A stretch of 64,000 nucleotides of DNA from Diplolepis rosae (taxonomy: Eukaryota; Arthropoda; Insecta; Hymenoptera; Diplolepididae): NCBI GenBank assembly GCA_030998225.1, contig JAPYXD010000308.1, positions 4,412,001 to 4,476,000 of the forward strand, written 5' to 3'. The number at the start of each line of letters is the position of its first letter. Position 1 is the stretch's first letter. The notes below the pieces were generated by a model. That model was not told the origin of the DNA and searched no databases. It worked only from the letters and a program-made list of their open reading frames with translations. The position numbers were made by a program, and so were the translations under genes. Shown one piece after another: positions 35,152 through 47,080 of this stretch.

Positions 35152-35249
35152 GATTTAGCGCAAAATTGTGAAAATTTAATTCAAGAGTGAGAAGTTATGT
35201 TGATATCAACTCACTCTTTAATTACATTTACACAATTTTGCCTTAAATC
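35152..35249. repeat. 98-bp near-perfect hairpin
   Basis: Arms of about 38 bp starting GATTTA and holding GCAAAATTGTG on one side and CACAATTTTGC on the other, with a loop containing the perfect palindrome GTTGATATCAAC. It could be a tiny MITE or a hairpin RNA. It has no coding potential. Confidence 0.65.
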
Positions 35250-35721
35250 ATGGTTTTCTCGTCATAAATAAAAATTAAAAATATCTGTAATTTGTATTTT
35301 TATTTTCAGAAAATATAGTTGCTTAGCACATTTTGCGTTGATTTTTGTATTACAAGATAATCGAACACTTTGTGGGGTCGAGATAGCTCTCTTCGGTGTT
35401 GTGTGAAAGTCTTCTCCAAGTACATCCTTGCTGCTTCCTGCTTCTGGGATATCTTCTGATTCTTTTTTCTGGAATATAGATTAAAAGCATTTAATTTATA
35501 TGAATATTTGAAATTTATTTCGTAGGTATTTTATAAAATAAATAAAAATAAATTTTATAAAATAAAACTCCAGTCACATGTTTCGCGAAATTGTGGTGGG
35601 AATTTCTGACATTGTGGAATTTGTATTGGCAATTCTCAGCTATTTTTACATAAATAATCCTTTGTAATTTTATACTATATATGTACTTGCATCTATATCT
35701 TCAGTAACATTTAGACAGAAG
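35250..35721. other. Unassigned A+T-rich spacer
   Basis: No supported gene or repeat. Confidence 0.3.
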
Positions 35722-36737
35722 TACACTGCCGGTCGAAATTATTTATTCACTTGTTGTTTCAGCTATTCCTAAAGTGTCTTAATTTTTATGATAATAAGTT
35801 GAAATTTTTTTCCTATCATAAAATAAAAGTTAATAAAATTTTGCAAATAACAAATAAAACAAAATAAAAAATAATAAAATAAACTAAATAACAAAATTGA
35901 AGAAATTTTTTTATTCACAGAAAAATTTCTTCAATTTATATTGGAAAATACCATCTAGTTTTAAATAACGTTGGATTAATTCTGAATCATAGGTTGATAA
36001 GGTCGATATAGTAGAGTTCCGTTGTCACGTACAGTGATACACTCTTCTAATGATCGACATAATCGACTGAAATGATTTAGAAAAATCAGAAAAAATAACA
36101 AAATGTTAATTTTATAAAAAAATATTTCAAAAAACTTGAAATTTCAATCATTCTGAAAAATATTAACAACTCTGAAATTAATTAAGATTTTTAAAAGTTT
36201 TTTGTCTCATTTAAATGGTAGGTTTTCATAGTATTTTGCTAACTAATCAAGATATTTTCAGATTTTTTTTCCTGGATTCTACCCGGCGTCAAAAATGATA
36301 CAAAAAGGTCATAAAATTTTAAAAATGTGTAGCTACTTACAAGAAATTTTTAAAAACCAATGTGTATCATATTTTAATAAAATTTATAGATTACTGTCTT
36401 CATTTGAAAATTTTCGACATGTTTGTACCATGTTTGACCCCAGGGTAGAATCCAAAAGAAAAATTCTTAAAATATCTTGATAAGTTAACAAAATACTATG
36501 AAGAATAACCTTCAAAATGAGACCGGAAACGTTTAAAGGTCTTAATTAATTTCAGTGTTATTAATATTTATTCAAAAAGATCGAAATTTGACGTTTTTTG
36601 CAATAGATTCTTATAAAATTATCATTTTGCCTTCAACTTGGGCTCACTAGATGCAAAATTTAAATAATTATAAAGATTAAGACACTTTAAGAATAGCTAA
36701 CACAGCAGGTGAATAAATAATTTTGACCACCCTAGCG
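35722..36737. mobile_element. 1-kb foldback element with Tc1-like ends and a nested insertion
   Basis: The left end (ACTGCCGGTCGAAATTATTT...) and the reverse complement of the right end share GAAATTATTTATTCACYTG-like sequence, AGCTATTC and TAAAGTGTCTTAAT. Matching continues far inward: 36190-36310 mirrors 36420-36560 (TTCATAGTATTTTG, AGATATTTT, GGATTCTACCC). The whole element is thus an imperfect 1-kb palindrome with no transposase. A segment at about 35913-36085 interrupts the left arm. It matches the body of the tRNA-derived repeat at 41460-41640. Confidence 0.65.
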
Positions 36738-36954
36738 GATCCGTGTGAGAGAACGGTCATAGAATACTCTGACCTTTCTCTGACTGTTCTATGACCGTTC
36801 TATGACCTCGCATTATTACGGCTAAGAACGGTAAGAAAGACATTAAAAGCTTTGCAATTAGGATTCTGTGGCGAAATTTGGATTATAAGGTGAAGCAATA
36901 AATACGATTATCTTATTTTTCAGCGATGAAAACTAGGAATACATCATGTACCTG

Positions 36955-37600
36955 TCATTGAAGGCAGTGGAGTGGTTCACCATTTGCGGAACGTCTCCAC
37001 CAATAGTAAACCTTCACGGTGGATTGATGATGAAATTGGTGATGAAAAATGGATCCATTACGACAACCCCAAGCGCAAAAAATCACATGTGAAACCCGGC
37101 CAATCAGCCAAATCAACGGCAAAGCCGCATATCTATGGCGCGAAGGTAATGCTCTGTATTTAGTGGGATCAGAAGGGTGTACTGTATTATGAGCTGCTAA
37201 AACTGGCTGAAACCATCAATGGAGAACGCTACCGAACACAATTAATCCGTTTGAAGAAAGTAATAGCCGAAAAACGCCCGGAATATGCGACCAGACACGA
37301 GGCAAAATTTTCCATCATGACAACGCTTGGCCCCATGTTGCTATTCCAGTTAAGAACTATTTGGAAAACAGTGGATGGGAAGTTTTACACCTTTCCCCTT
37401 CTGACTATCATTTGTTCCGGTCGATGCAGAACGCCCTCACGGGAATACGGTTCACATTAGAACAGGGTATCAAAAATTGGCTTGATTCATTCTTGGCCGC
37501 CAAGCCGGCGCAGTTCTTTTGGAATGGAATCCACGAATACTTTGAATAATACTATTGCACATGTTTTTCTTAAATAAACGTTCAAATTTTGAAAAAAAAA
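36955..37600 (+). pseudogene. Mariner transposase relic (C-terminal two thirds)
   Basis: Frames 36972-37163, 37170-37330 and 37361-37549 together give a mariner-type catalytic domain. Visible are GDEKWIHYDNPKRKKS (first Asp), LIRLKKVIAEKRPEYATRHE, HHDNAW near 37312 (second Asp), SDYHLFRSMQNALTGIRF (third Asp) and the tail GIKNWLDSFLAAKPAQFFWN. The N-terminal helix-turn-helix is missing. There is a stop at about 37161 and at least two frameshifts, and a short gap between the second and third Asp. Dead DD34D-class element. The right inverted repeat probably lies at 37590-37620. Confidence 0.8.
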
Positions 37601-37705
37601 CGTACGAATCAAGTTATAGATCCAATATTTTCGCAACTACTGGGATAATCACTAGAAGAATCACTGGGATCACTAATGACTCAGTAATTCGTTGAATGAT
37701 TATTC

Positions 37706-39368
37706 TTAGTAATTCCTTGTAGTTTTTCCAGTGATTATTTTCCAGTAGTTTGTTTCCGTAAGTGTGAACGTGATAATAAGCTCTCTAGAGCATTGTTTTA
37801 AATTATGGAACGGAACAATAAATAGACTTATTAAAAGAACATGTGTTTTTGTTGTACCAATTTTTTTTTCAATATCAACCGAATCAATATTTTCTTTCGA
37901 GATTTTATTCGCTACTCTTTTAATTTTAATACTATTATTGCGAAGACTTAATACTTCCCGTTTCACATAAGAATTTGGAATACTATCATAACGAAGTTTA
38001 GACATTTTCGTTGGAACAGAAGAATTTGGCTTCGCATAGCTTTTAAGTTGCTGTAGATATTCTGCACTAACATTTCCCACTTTTATAGAATTAATGTGAG
38101 CTTTAGCAGGCCGCGATTCTTTTGTATAGGATTCTATTTTAAGATTTGTATCGTTTTTATTCATGCAATCAAATTTCGCCTTTTGAACGTGACTTAATGA
38201 ACTCTTGGCGAACACTTGCATTTTATTTAGCTGTTTAGCACTTTTCCTGTATTCTTTTGGAATATTTTTCGCTTTTTTGATTGAATATAATCGTAAATTA
38301 TTATTCTTGTTATTTTTTTTTTATGAAAGCAGATATGAAAGTATCTTCGATTGGGTAAACATGCCCCCTTATATTCAGAAAAGATTTTAATTTATCGCTT
38401 ATATTATTAATTAGTGCTTTAACTCTGTCACTCGCATTTGTCGAAGAATAATCAGTGTCGCAATTTGAAAATGAAATATCTTGAACAGTTGTACAAACGA
38501 AAATAAACGAGATTTGCAGCTGATGCAGTTTCTAATTGGTAGATCTATTAGCAAAGAATTAGCAAAGAATTAGCAAACTCTTCAAGTCCTAAACCTTCTT
38601 CATTTTCTCCATGCACACTATTTAGTTGTATTACATGAGTTTGATCTTCCTTAATATACGGACTGAGGGTATCTTTATCCGTTGTATCGGATTCCAAATA
38701 TGAATCATTGATCTTATAGTGATTAGCCAACCTTATATAAAGTGAAATCGGTTCGTCACGTTTTTACCATTTTCTAAGAAATGACATTTGGATATATGGT
38801 CTATCATATCAGTCCAAAATTGTACGTGAAAAGTTTGATTAAATACCGAACATCGCAATTTTTTGTTTATATTATCGCGCTTAATAGTTAAAACATTTAA
38901 AGAATCGAATAAGGTATCAACGAGGTGAATGAATTCAGACGTAAAGATAGCCTCTGCTGGGAGTTTTTCATGTGTAACATACGTATTAATCTCGCTTGCA
39001 ACTGAGCTGCTTAACTAAGCCACAGCAATTCGTATTTTCATTTGAGCCCACAATTGTTTAAAATCGAAATATTCTTTTTGCTGATTAATGGAATTCAAAT
39101 CCGAATTCTGATTTTGTACCAATGCACATTTGTAGAGATTTGTATCAACGTTCCTGTCGGAATGAATGGAATTTATATGTTAATTTAGATTTTGTACCCT
39201 TCCGGAAGTTTCAAGTTCTACTGTTTCAGATGTTTCAATTTGAACTGATTCTACCGCGCCTACATTTTCATAGGTTACAATTTCTACTGTTGCAGTTGTT
39301 CCAATTTCAACTGATTGTACTGCGCTCAAATTTTCACTAAGATTAAGATTTTGCTCATCCCAATTCAT
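37706..39368 (-). pseudogene. P-element / THAP9-like transposase relic (tentative)
   Basis: Minus-strand pieces in several frames. The most informative is 38742-39058, which reads LSSSVASEINTYV, then TSEFIHLVDTLFDSLN, then a segment ending KCHFLENGKN. This spacing and wording resemble the C-terminal region of P-element and THAP9 transposases. An in-frame TAG interrupts it near 39013. A 62-residue piece (39180-39368) has repeats of the type VESVQIETSETVELE. A 171-residue Lys-rich ORF (37706-38221) and a 60-residue piece (38548-38730) are unrecognised and may belong to the same relic. No THAP zinc finger is visible. Family assignment is by eye only. Confidence 0.45.
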
Positions 39369-39651
39369 ATCTACAATTTCATTTTGAAGAATTATACTTT
39401 TTTCGTTTTTTCAGCCAGTAGACAAAGTAACGGTAATGTGACGTCTGAAGACACATAAGATAAAAGATTTTCTTATTTTAAATTATAATATTATATTCTC
39501 AAAGAGAATATAATAATTTTATAAGTTTCGGGTCTGGAAAATTAATTCCAATAACCCAGGACTACTGTTTGTTAATAAATTCTTCTTAACCAAAAATAAA
39601 ATAGAGAACAAAGAACATCATATGAAAATGGGAAAGAACAGGGCGAATTTC

Positions 39652-39698
39652 GGGCAAAGTGGTACTATTCCTACAAAAGGGAGTACGCTACTTTGTCC
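39652..39698. repeat. 47-bp imperfect hairpin
   Basis: Arms GGGCAAAGTGGTACT and AGTACGCTACTTTGTCC pair with two or three mismatches around a 15-nt loop. Confidence 0.5.
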
Positions 39699-39699
39699 T

Positions 39700-41086
39700 T
39701 AATTTTAGGATTTGGATTGGAAGGTAAACAAAATGTACAAATGTTAGTACTGGAGTTATTACCAGCACCTAAACATTTGTAATAAAATATAAATAAAATG
39801 ATAATAAAGAAATAGAGGGAGAAAAGTTAAGAGAAAAAGACACAGCAATTATGATAAAAGAACTTACTTTTTATTTATGTTGGTTGAAAAATCCTGGAGT
39901 TTGACGCCTTCCTTAAAGATGATGAACGGGGAAAACTTGGTTTCTTGAAATTTATTTAAATTTTATAAAAACTAACTCCAACCGACGAGAGAGTTTCCGA
40001 AAGATTTTCTTTCTTTAGAGTTTTAAAGTTGCTTTTTATTTTGATTTTGTAGAAATAGTTGATGTGTAAAATTTCGCGGACAAAATATAGCGGCAGAAGG
40101 AATTTTTAAGTGATTTAAATGCCGAAAGTAACTATATAAAATTTTCTCTGCAATTGGTTTTATGTGCAGCACCCCGCTTCCCTCACCATATTTATAATTC
40201 AGGAAAAGTCTGGGAGTAGCTGTCCTGGCTCTCTATTGGCCTAGATAGGCAAGCCTAGTTACGCCCAGACTTCCCATAGTGTGAAAATCTATGGGCGTTG
40301 CAAGTTTTCCGGGCCTTGTAGGCCGTACCAAGCTTTCTCCAGGTTCACCCACCTTCTAAAAGATGGCGACATTTGTATATTCTTAAATAAATTAGATTAA
40401 AAACTTATTATTTAAACAATTATGTTCACAGATTTCGTTAAATTTATATAATAGAAAAGTCAAACATGATTCATTTATATCTTAATTTAACAGAACATTT
40501 CCATTATTTCAAATCTTGAATAACATTGGTTTAATTGTATTATTAATTTTCTAATACAATTATATTTCTGAATATTAATTACAAGTTAGTTTAGAGTTTT
40601 TGTGACTCAGATTGATTTAAAGTTTTACGGAGTTGAAATATGTTTATAAAGAATAATTGCATATTTTTGTGAAGGTAAAATAGTTAGGTGTGTTAAATTA
40701 CGATTGAAAATAAATATGAAATATACTCAATTATCAAATAAATTGATATTTTGAATTTCTTAGAATTCATTCAAAATACAATGAAAAATGTATTAATAAT
40801 TTTTAGTAATTTATAAACTGGCATTTTACCTTCGTAAATAACTTCTCGTAAATTATTACATTGGTAAAGTAGATTCCTAATTATTAAAATCTTCTAGATA
40901 AATTTCTATTGGTTTTTAGTTGCATTTAAATAGGTTTGAAACATTATTTTACATAAAAATTAGATTCAAATAACTGTTTCTTTATAAGCTAATATAATAG
41001 TTTATTTTTATTTTTTATACATAGAATACTGAATAATTTATATATATAAATAATTTAAACAATTTTTTGTGTGAAAAAAGGAACGC
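39700..41086. other. A+T-rich intergenic DNA
   Basis: No gene. The 40150-40370 part is relatively G+C-rich, with AGGCAAGCCTAG and GGCCTTGTAGGCC palindromes, and could be an LTR or another repeat fragment, but no ends were found. The remainder is simple A+T-rich sequence. Confidence 0.35.
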
Positions 41087-41645
41087 TTCCACTCCGCTGG
41101 GTATCGAACCCAGGACCTTTCGATTGCCGGTCGAATGCTCTATCATCTGAGCTACGGAGGTTCCACAAAACTTTTCTCACAGAATCTATTTACGCCAATT
41201 TGGCTACGGATATATCATGAACTATATACAAATTTATCTAAATCATTTCAGTCGATTATGTCGATAATTAGAAGAGTGTATCATTCACCATGATAACCGA
41301 ACTCTACCATATCGATCCTATCAACCTGAGATTTAGAATTAACGTCATTTAAGACCAGATGGACTTTTCAATATATATTTGAACAATTTTTTCTGTGAAA
41401 AAAGGAACACAATCGAAAGGTCCTGGGCTCGATACCCAGCGGAGTGGAAGCGTTCCCTTTTTCACAGAAAAAATTGTTTAAATATATATTGAAAATACCA
41501 TCTGGTGTTAAATGACGTTAATTCTAAATCTCAGGTTGATAGGGTCGATATGGTAGAGTTCGGTTATCATGGTGAATGATACACTCTTCTAAATATCGAC
41601 ATAATCGACTGAAATGATTTAGATAAATTTGTTTATAGTATATAA
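41075..41645. mobile_element. Inverted dimer of a tRNA-derived (SINE-like) repeat
   Basis: The segment 41218-41400 is the reverse complement of 41455-41640 with few mismatches (blocks ATCATGGTGAATGATACACT and ATCGACATAATCGACTGAAA). Each arm is adjacent to a tRNA-like head: complete at 41090-41161 and partial at 41410-41446. The same body, without a recognisable head, occurs at 35913-36085, so this is a dispersed family. The body begins TTCACAGAAAAAATTG. No ORF. Confidence 0.65.
41090..41161 (-). tRNA. tRNA-like sequence (probably pseudogene or SINE head)
   Basis: 72 nt on the minus strand. D-arm GCTCAGATGATAGAGC, anticodon stem TTCGA/TCGAA with the 7-nt loop CCGGCAA, and T-arm CTGGGTTCGATACCCAG are well formed, and A-box and B-box promoter motifs are present. 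The formal anticodon is GGC (Ala), but position 33 is C instead of the invariant U, and the outer two acceptor pairs do not form. A second partial copy lies inverted at 41410-41446. A tRNA-derived mobile element fits better than a working tRNA gene. Confidence 0.6.
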
Positions 41646-41649
41646 AGAA

Positions 41650-42654
41650 TATTAATTTAAAACTAGATTCTCATTAATTTAACATTCTCATTAATTGAGA
41701 ATTTTCATTATCTATTATATATAGCCTATTCTATTTTCTAAGCGGAGTGAATACAATATACTTTATTTGTATTTACTTGGGCGTGGTACAAGCGCGGGCC
41801 CTTTTGACCATTAGCCTAAGTTATTTACGATATTTCCGGAAATAACTAATCGCTAAGCTATATACTGCTATAGCTCTATGCAGTTTTATGCATTTATTTA
41901 CAAGAGGGTAGTAGATAGAAATATCTGAAAAGGAATACGATTGTGGGCTGTATATTCTGCTCAAAGTTTCAAAGTGTAAGTTTATTACCTTCACCGATTG
42001 CTAAGAAAGATTCAAATCTTTATATTGACGCAGCTGCACATTTTCTTAAAAGGTTTTTGAATCTATATTGTATTTGGAAAAGATATTGAGCTTAAAATAT
42101 TTACATCTTTAAGATTAAAATTTCGAAGAAAATATAAAATAAAATATTGCCAAGTTATTGCTTATAGAAAATAATAAAATAATGAAAAGTAATAAATGGA
42201 CGCAGGACGTTACATTAAGCTCAACATTTTCTCAGTGAAGCAAGGTACAGCATCCCAAGTTAACCTGACACAATTCCAATCTCTATAATCTGAAATGAGG
42301 AAGTGATCACAACAGATATACATGTGGTCGAAATTGGTTTCTTCCTTAATATTATATACTTGTTTACATTTTTTCCTTAAACTTTTCTGCTCAGGAAAAT
42401 TGTGAAAACATTTGTTTTTATAAGAGGGATCAATTACCGGAGAATAATACCAGCAATTGCAGTTTGGAAATTTGCACGAATATCAAAACGTTCCGAATTT
42501 CTATTCCATTTCCAACCCATTGAGATGCAGGTTTTACCCGGAACCTAGCTACTCTTTATAACGGCCAACCAACCAAATTTGATCTTTAGTTCGAAAACTT
42601 GAAAATTAAAGTATCCACGTTAAGTTTGTTGAGCGATAATAATCTTAATAACAA
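41650..42654. other. A+T-rich intergenic DNA
   Basis: No supported gene, RNA or repeat. Confidence 0.35.
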
Positions 42655-43221
42655 TGTTGACGAGACTCGAAATCCATAATATCACTACAAGGCGGGGTCA
42701 AGATAAAGTCATAACAGTATGACGGGTAAAATAAATACAAGAAACCAGAATTTAATTATTGAAGTAAGTTGTCTGAACAAAATTTATTGAAATAAATGAG
42801 GACTTAATATAAATTAAAATTGGATAGCAAAAGCCAAAATATCTATATTAATATCAATAAATATAATGACATAGATCTCGGAATTTTCCGAGTCACGCGA
42901 CAATATGGTGAATTCAATTTATTCCCGCGCGTCACCACCAGAGTTAACAGGAATTTAATAAAGACTTAATTCAATGATTGCACTTTTACCACCACGAGGA
43001 AGTGAAGTTAATTAAGAAAAAGACACAAATTTAAGAGAGAACACTCGCGAACACTAATGAGAAAGAGAGAGGTGAAGTGGTCTCGGTAGGTGAGGTGTAC
43101 GCCATTCAGCGTCAGTGTCAATTATAATGTATCTGAAGATCCCGGACCACTTGCCAGAAAGAAAAAGTTAAATGAAACCACTTACGCTACCTGAAATATA
43201 TCCTAATTTTACCACGTCACA
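42655..43221 (-). repeat. 3' LTR of the second gypsy element
   Basis: On the minus strand a polypurine tract (GTGGAGGGAGT, 43222-43232) is followed by TGTGACGTGG at 43221. The proposed LTR ends ...CTCGTCAACA at 42655, giving near-inverted TGT(T)GACG ends and 567 bp. AATAAA signals lie inside. The 5' LTR is missing, so the far end cannot be confirmed. An alternative end at 42628 is possible. Confidence 0.6.
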
Positions 43222-43802
43222 ACTCCCTCCACCTTAGCCGGGGACTACAGGTTGCGTAAGCTTCCCCTGTCAAGTCTAATAGCAACTTCGCTTCTCCCAC
43301 GTGAGCACTCGGAAGCAAAGCACAATCAATAAACTTCAAAATTAAAATAAACATAAAACACAAAATACACAAAGAAAAATAAGCAAAAGCACAGGTCAGG
43401 AGCCACACTGGTTCCGACCCCACCAAAATCATAGGCCTAAGAAATCAAAACAATTACAGCGCATGCTCAAAATCATTATAAGCAAAATCAAAACAAAACC
43501 GCATGGGCAAAATCATAAAAGGCGTGTGCAAAATCAAAATAAGCCAAATCATATAGGAGAGAAAAAAATGCGAAGCGCTTAACAATCGGGTATACTTTAC
43601 CTAGATACTGGTGATTCTGCTCGGAAGATTCATCTCCAGCCTGCAAGCCTAGGTTTTCCCCAACTTACTTTCCTACTCGGAGCTAACGTCCATATTCTAT
43701 TTTAATCCTAAATTCTCTTACTTTAAATCTTCATCCCATGTCTTAGGCCGCAATTTTAATCCATAGTGTCTCTTTGGGGCAATTCCGAGACTTGCACCAA
43801 AA

Positions 43803-44920
43803 TCATTTTCCCGAGTATTCGCCTTCACTCTGATCACCGCTGGCGACGTAAAGTTTCAAGTGCCTGACGTGCTTCTTACCCGCGTACTTTTCTCTGGCGT
43901 CCACTAGACGGAAAACCATTGGGGATAGCCGTCGCACCACCCTATACGGCCCGAAAAACTCATCCGACAATTTCGTCGCGATGTCCTTTTCCTTATTGGA
44001 GAAGACCCGCTTGCGTTTAAGGACCAAATCGCCAACCTTGAAATGTCTTTCCCGTCGGTGCTTGTCGTAATACTTGGCTTGGGTCTCATAAGCGTGATCT
44101 AAATTTCTCGTAATCAAATCTCGTAGATGACTGAATCTTCTCATTCTTTCCAGCCACTCGGAAGGTTCTGGGACAAACCGTTGCTGCTTCACATCTACTT
44201 CGTTGCGCAACGAACGGTATGGCAAAGGCTCCCTGCCAAAATTTAAAAACGCCGGGGTTACCCTAAGGGATCCGTGAACCGCAGTATTGTAGACGAACTG
44301 GAACTCGTGAAGGACAAATCCCAATCCCTATGATCGTCCCTGAGAAAGGCCACAATCATGGTCTTTAATACTCGAATGACCCTCTCAGTGGGATTTTCCT
44401 GGGCATGATACGCCGCATTAGTGGTATGAACAATGCCCAGGCCCTTGCACGTCTGCTCAATCAGGTTGTTAGAGAACTCGGTGCCATTGTCCGTATGGAC
44501 AACTTCTGGGGCACCCTAACGCGACACGACCAGATCTTCAAACTGTCGCTTGATCGTGGCTCCTTTGGGACTCCTGGTTGACACCACTTCCACCCACTTC
44601 GTAAATAGGTCCTGGAAAACCAAGACATACTTATGGCCTCTTTTGATGCGTGGAAAAGGGCTCATCACGTCGCTCGCCACCATCATCTAGGGTTGCTCGA
44701 CAATGCGTTGCCCCATCAGGCTAGCTGGTCGGGCATGCTCGAACTTAGACCTCTGGCAGGGGTCGCATTGCCTCACAAATTTCGCCACGTCCGCGTGAAT
44801 CCCTGTCCAGTAGTAATGGAGCGACAACCGATGGTAGGTCTTCTCCAACCCCAAATTGCCCGCTTGTGGTTCCGAGCGAGCCTCTTTCAAAACCTCTATT
44901 CTTTGATCCTCGGGCACCAC
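43803..44920 (-). pseudogene. Gypsy-2 integrase
   Basis: The N-terminal piece 44687-44920 has the HHCC finger (KTYHRLSLHYYW, then CDPCQRSK). The core (about 44336-44686) is broken by frameshifts but keeps the first-Asp region near 44680, a TDNGTEF-like second-Asp block near 44480 and an Asn-Pro-x-Glu third block near 44390. The C-terminal piece 43803-44324 (173 residues) carries an RNase-free tail with YYDKHRRERHFKVGDLVL and FFGPYRVVRRLSP, the GPY/F module of gypsy integrases. No chromodomain was seen. Confidence 0.8.
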
Positions 44921-44926
44921 AAGCTT

Positions 44927-46165
44927 TCACGCGTCAAGTTCCAGGACGAGTGGCTCGGTCATCCCATTTGGCCTATGCCTGTACAGCCTCTGGTCTTCCA
45001 CCTTCCAATCTGGGAAGATCGAGGGCCTCTCCAGGACAGCTGGGACGCGACGCTTATACCAAGAGTCGCTTGTATCACAGGCGGATGAGATCGGTACCTC
45101 TTTATCCTCTGTGATCCTCGACAAGACATCTGGGACGTGATGGAACGCTCCTTTGCGGTGAATAATCTCAAAGTCATACTCCAAGAGCTCTAGGGACCAC
45201 CTGGCTAGTCTCCCCGTGGGATTTCGCAAGTTGTGCAGCCATCTGAGGCTGCTATGGTCGGTTATAACCTTGAAGGAAAAGCCTTCAAGGTGTTCCCGAA
45301 ACTTGCGGATTCCCCACACGACAGCCAAACACTCCCTTTTGGTTACCGAGTAATTTCTCTCGGCCGATAGCAGAGTACGACTCGCAAAGGATATCACGCG
45401 CTCCTCCCCATCTTGCGCTTGGGTCAAGACAACTCCTAGACCAGTGTTACTCGCGTCGGTCTGTAGGTGGAAGGGGTTCGTTACAATATCTTTAAAACTC
45501 GGTAATGCCAAGATCGGCGCACTCGTCAAGGGTAATAATAACCGAGTCAACGGCTTGACAACAACTGCAAAGTCTGGAATAAATCGCCGCTACCACGTAG
45601 CTAAGCGTATAATACGCCTTAATTGCTTAATGTTCTTTGGAACCAGGTATGTCAAAATCGGTTCGGTCTTTTCCGGATTAACACTCAAGCCATCTCTATT
45701 TACAACATAAGCTAGATACTTTACCTCGGAACGACAAAACTCGCACTTTTCCGGGTTTAGAGTCAAGTTCGCTTGCCTAATCTTATCCAAAACTGCTTCA
45801 AGCCACTTCAAATGCTCTTCTAATGTCTTCTTAACGACAATAATATCATCTAAATAACAAAATGCGTGCGGTCTAAGATCCGGGCCTATCACATGTTCGA
45901 TCAATTTATGGAAGGTAGCCGATGCGTTCGAAAGTCTGAAGGGCATACGCACAAACTGGAATAACCCCCTGCCCGGTACTGTGAACGCGGTGTACTTAAA
46001 TCTATCGTCGAGATATACTCCGACGCTTTGAGCTACTTCAGGATGTCCGACATGTACGGTATCGGATAGGCATCCTTCTTCGAAACTGCGTTTAGTTTTC
46101 GGAAGTCGAGGCAAAGACGATAGCCGCCATTTGCCTTTTTCGCCATGACGATCGGTGTTGATCAT
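44927..46165 (-). pseudogene. Gypsy-2 reverse transcriptase and RNase H
   Basis: The piece 45590-46165 holds RT palm motifs: FVRMPFRLSNASATFHKLI (normally PFGLxNA, so the Gly is lost), CYLDDIIVV (catalytic Asp pair) and LNPEKCEFCRSEVKYLAYVV. The N-terminal palm with the first catalytic Asp is scrambled or missing near 46050-46165. The piece 44927-45550 is RNase H with LQTDASNTGLGVVL, TKRECLAVVW and TDHSSLRWL. A frameshift near 45570 separates the two. Confidence 0.82.
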
Positions 46166-46283
46166 TCGCTGGAATATTCCTTAATAACACCTTTGGCCAA
46201 CATCCGATCGACCTCTTGGTACATGGCCTCTTGGACCTTTGGAGACACAACTCGGTAATGTGACTTAATGGGGGGGGGTGCCT

Positions 46284-46697
46284 CTAAACATCTATATCGC
46301 TCATTGCCAGATGAGTGGCATTCAGCTGACCCTCTACTCTAGGCGGAAGCTTCCTATCTACCAATTCTTTTAGCCGAGTTACCTCTTGAATAGTTATAGG
46401 CAGCTCGACTTTTCCCTCGATAACCTCCATAGATCCATTTGCAACAATCATCATTGATCTATGCGACCTGTTCAGCTCTTTCCCGGTACTATCTAAAATC
46501 TTCTGAGTCACTTTACTCCTCATAAAAGTCCAAGTGGATCCCGGGTCGTACAAAACATCTAGGGTAGCCGATCCTATTTCCTCGGCTCGATGTATTCTAC
46601 CATGAACCTCGTCGGTAGGAACGATGCCACTATTAAAATCAGCCTCCAGACCCTCACTCTGATGAAACTCAGCGACAACAAAATCTAATGAGTCCAA
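46284..46697 (-). pseudogene. Gypsy-2 protease region
   Basis: 137 residues containing LYDPGSTWTFM where an active retropepsin has D-T/S-G; here the second position is Pro, which would be unusual for a working enzyme. It sits between the Gag zinc knuckles and RT, as expected. Nearby 46801-47076 is an acidic linker ORF of 91 residues of unknown role. Confidence 0.6.
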
Positions 46698-47080
46698 GTG
46701 AGGTGACTCCTCCGCAATAACTCCTCCCGAGTTATTCGGAGTTATTAGAGCCGCGTCTGGCCCAGTCTTCTCTACCTAGGTCTTAAGACTGGGTGATCTT
46801 TCAGCATCGTCCACCCTGATTACTTGAGCTTGGACAGTGATCTGGGTACTCTTCGGCTACGAATTCTTTACCCTGTCTCCAAAGTTCCTTATCCTCTTCG
46901 GTATTCGTGGGCTCCTCGCTTTCATCTTTCAAATCTGTAGTGGTTACCGGGCCCAAGACTTTCGAAGCGCATCCCATACTAATCTTAATGTCTAAATCGG
47001 ATATTTCTTCGGTCATGGTGGGTTGAGAGGTAGTGCAGACCGGTCTCACTGCTTCTGTTCTCCGTTTCCCGAGCAATTAG

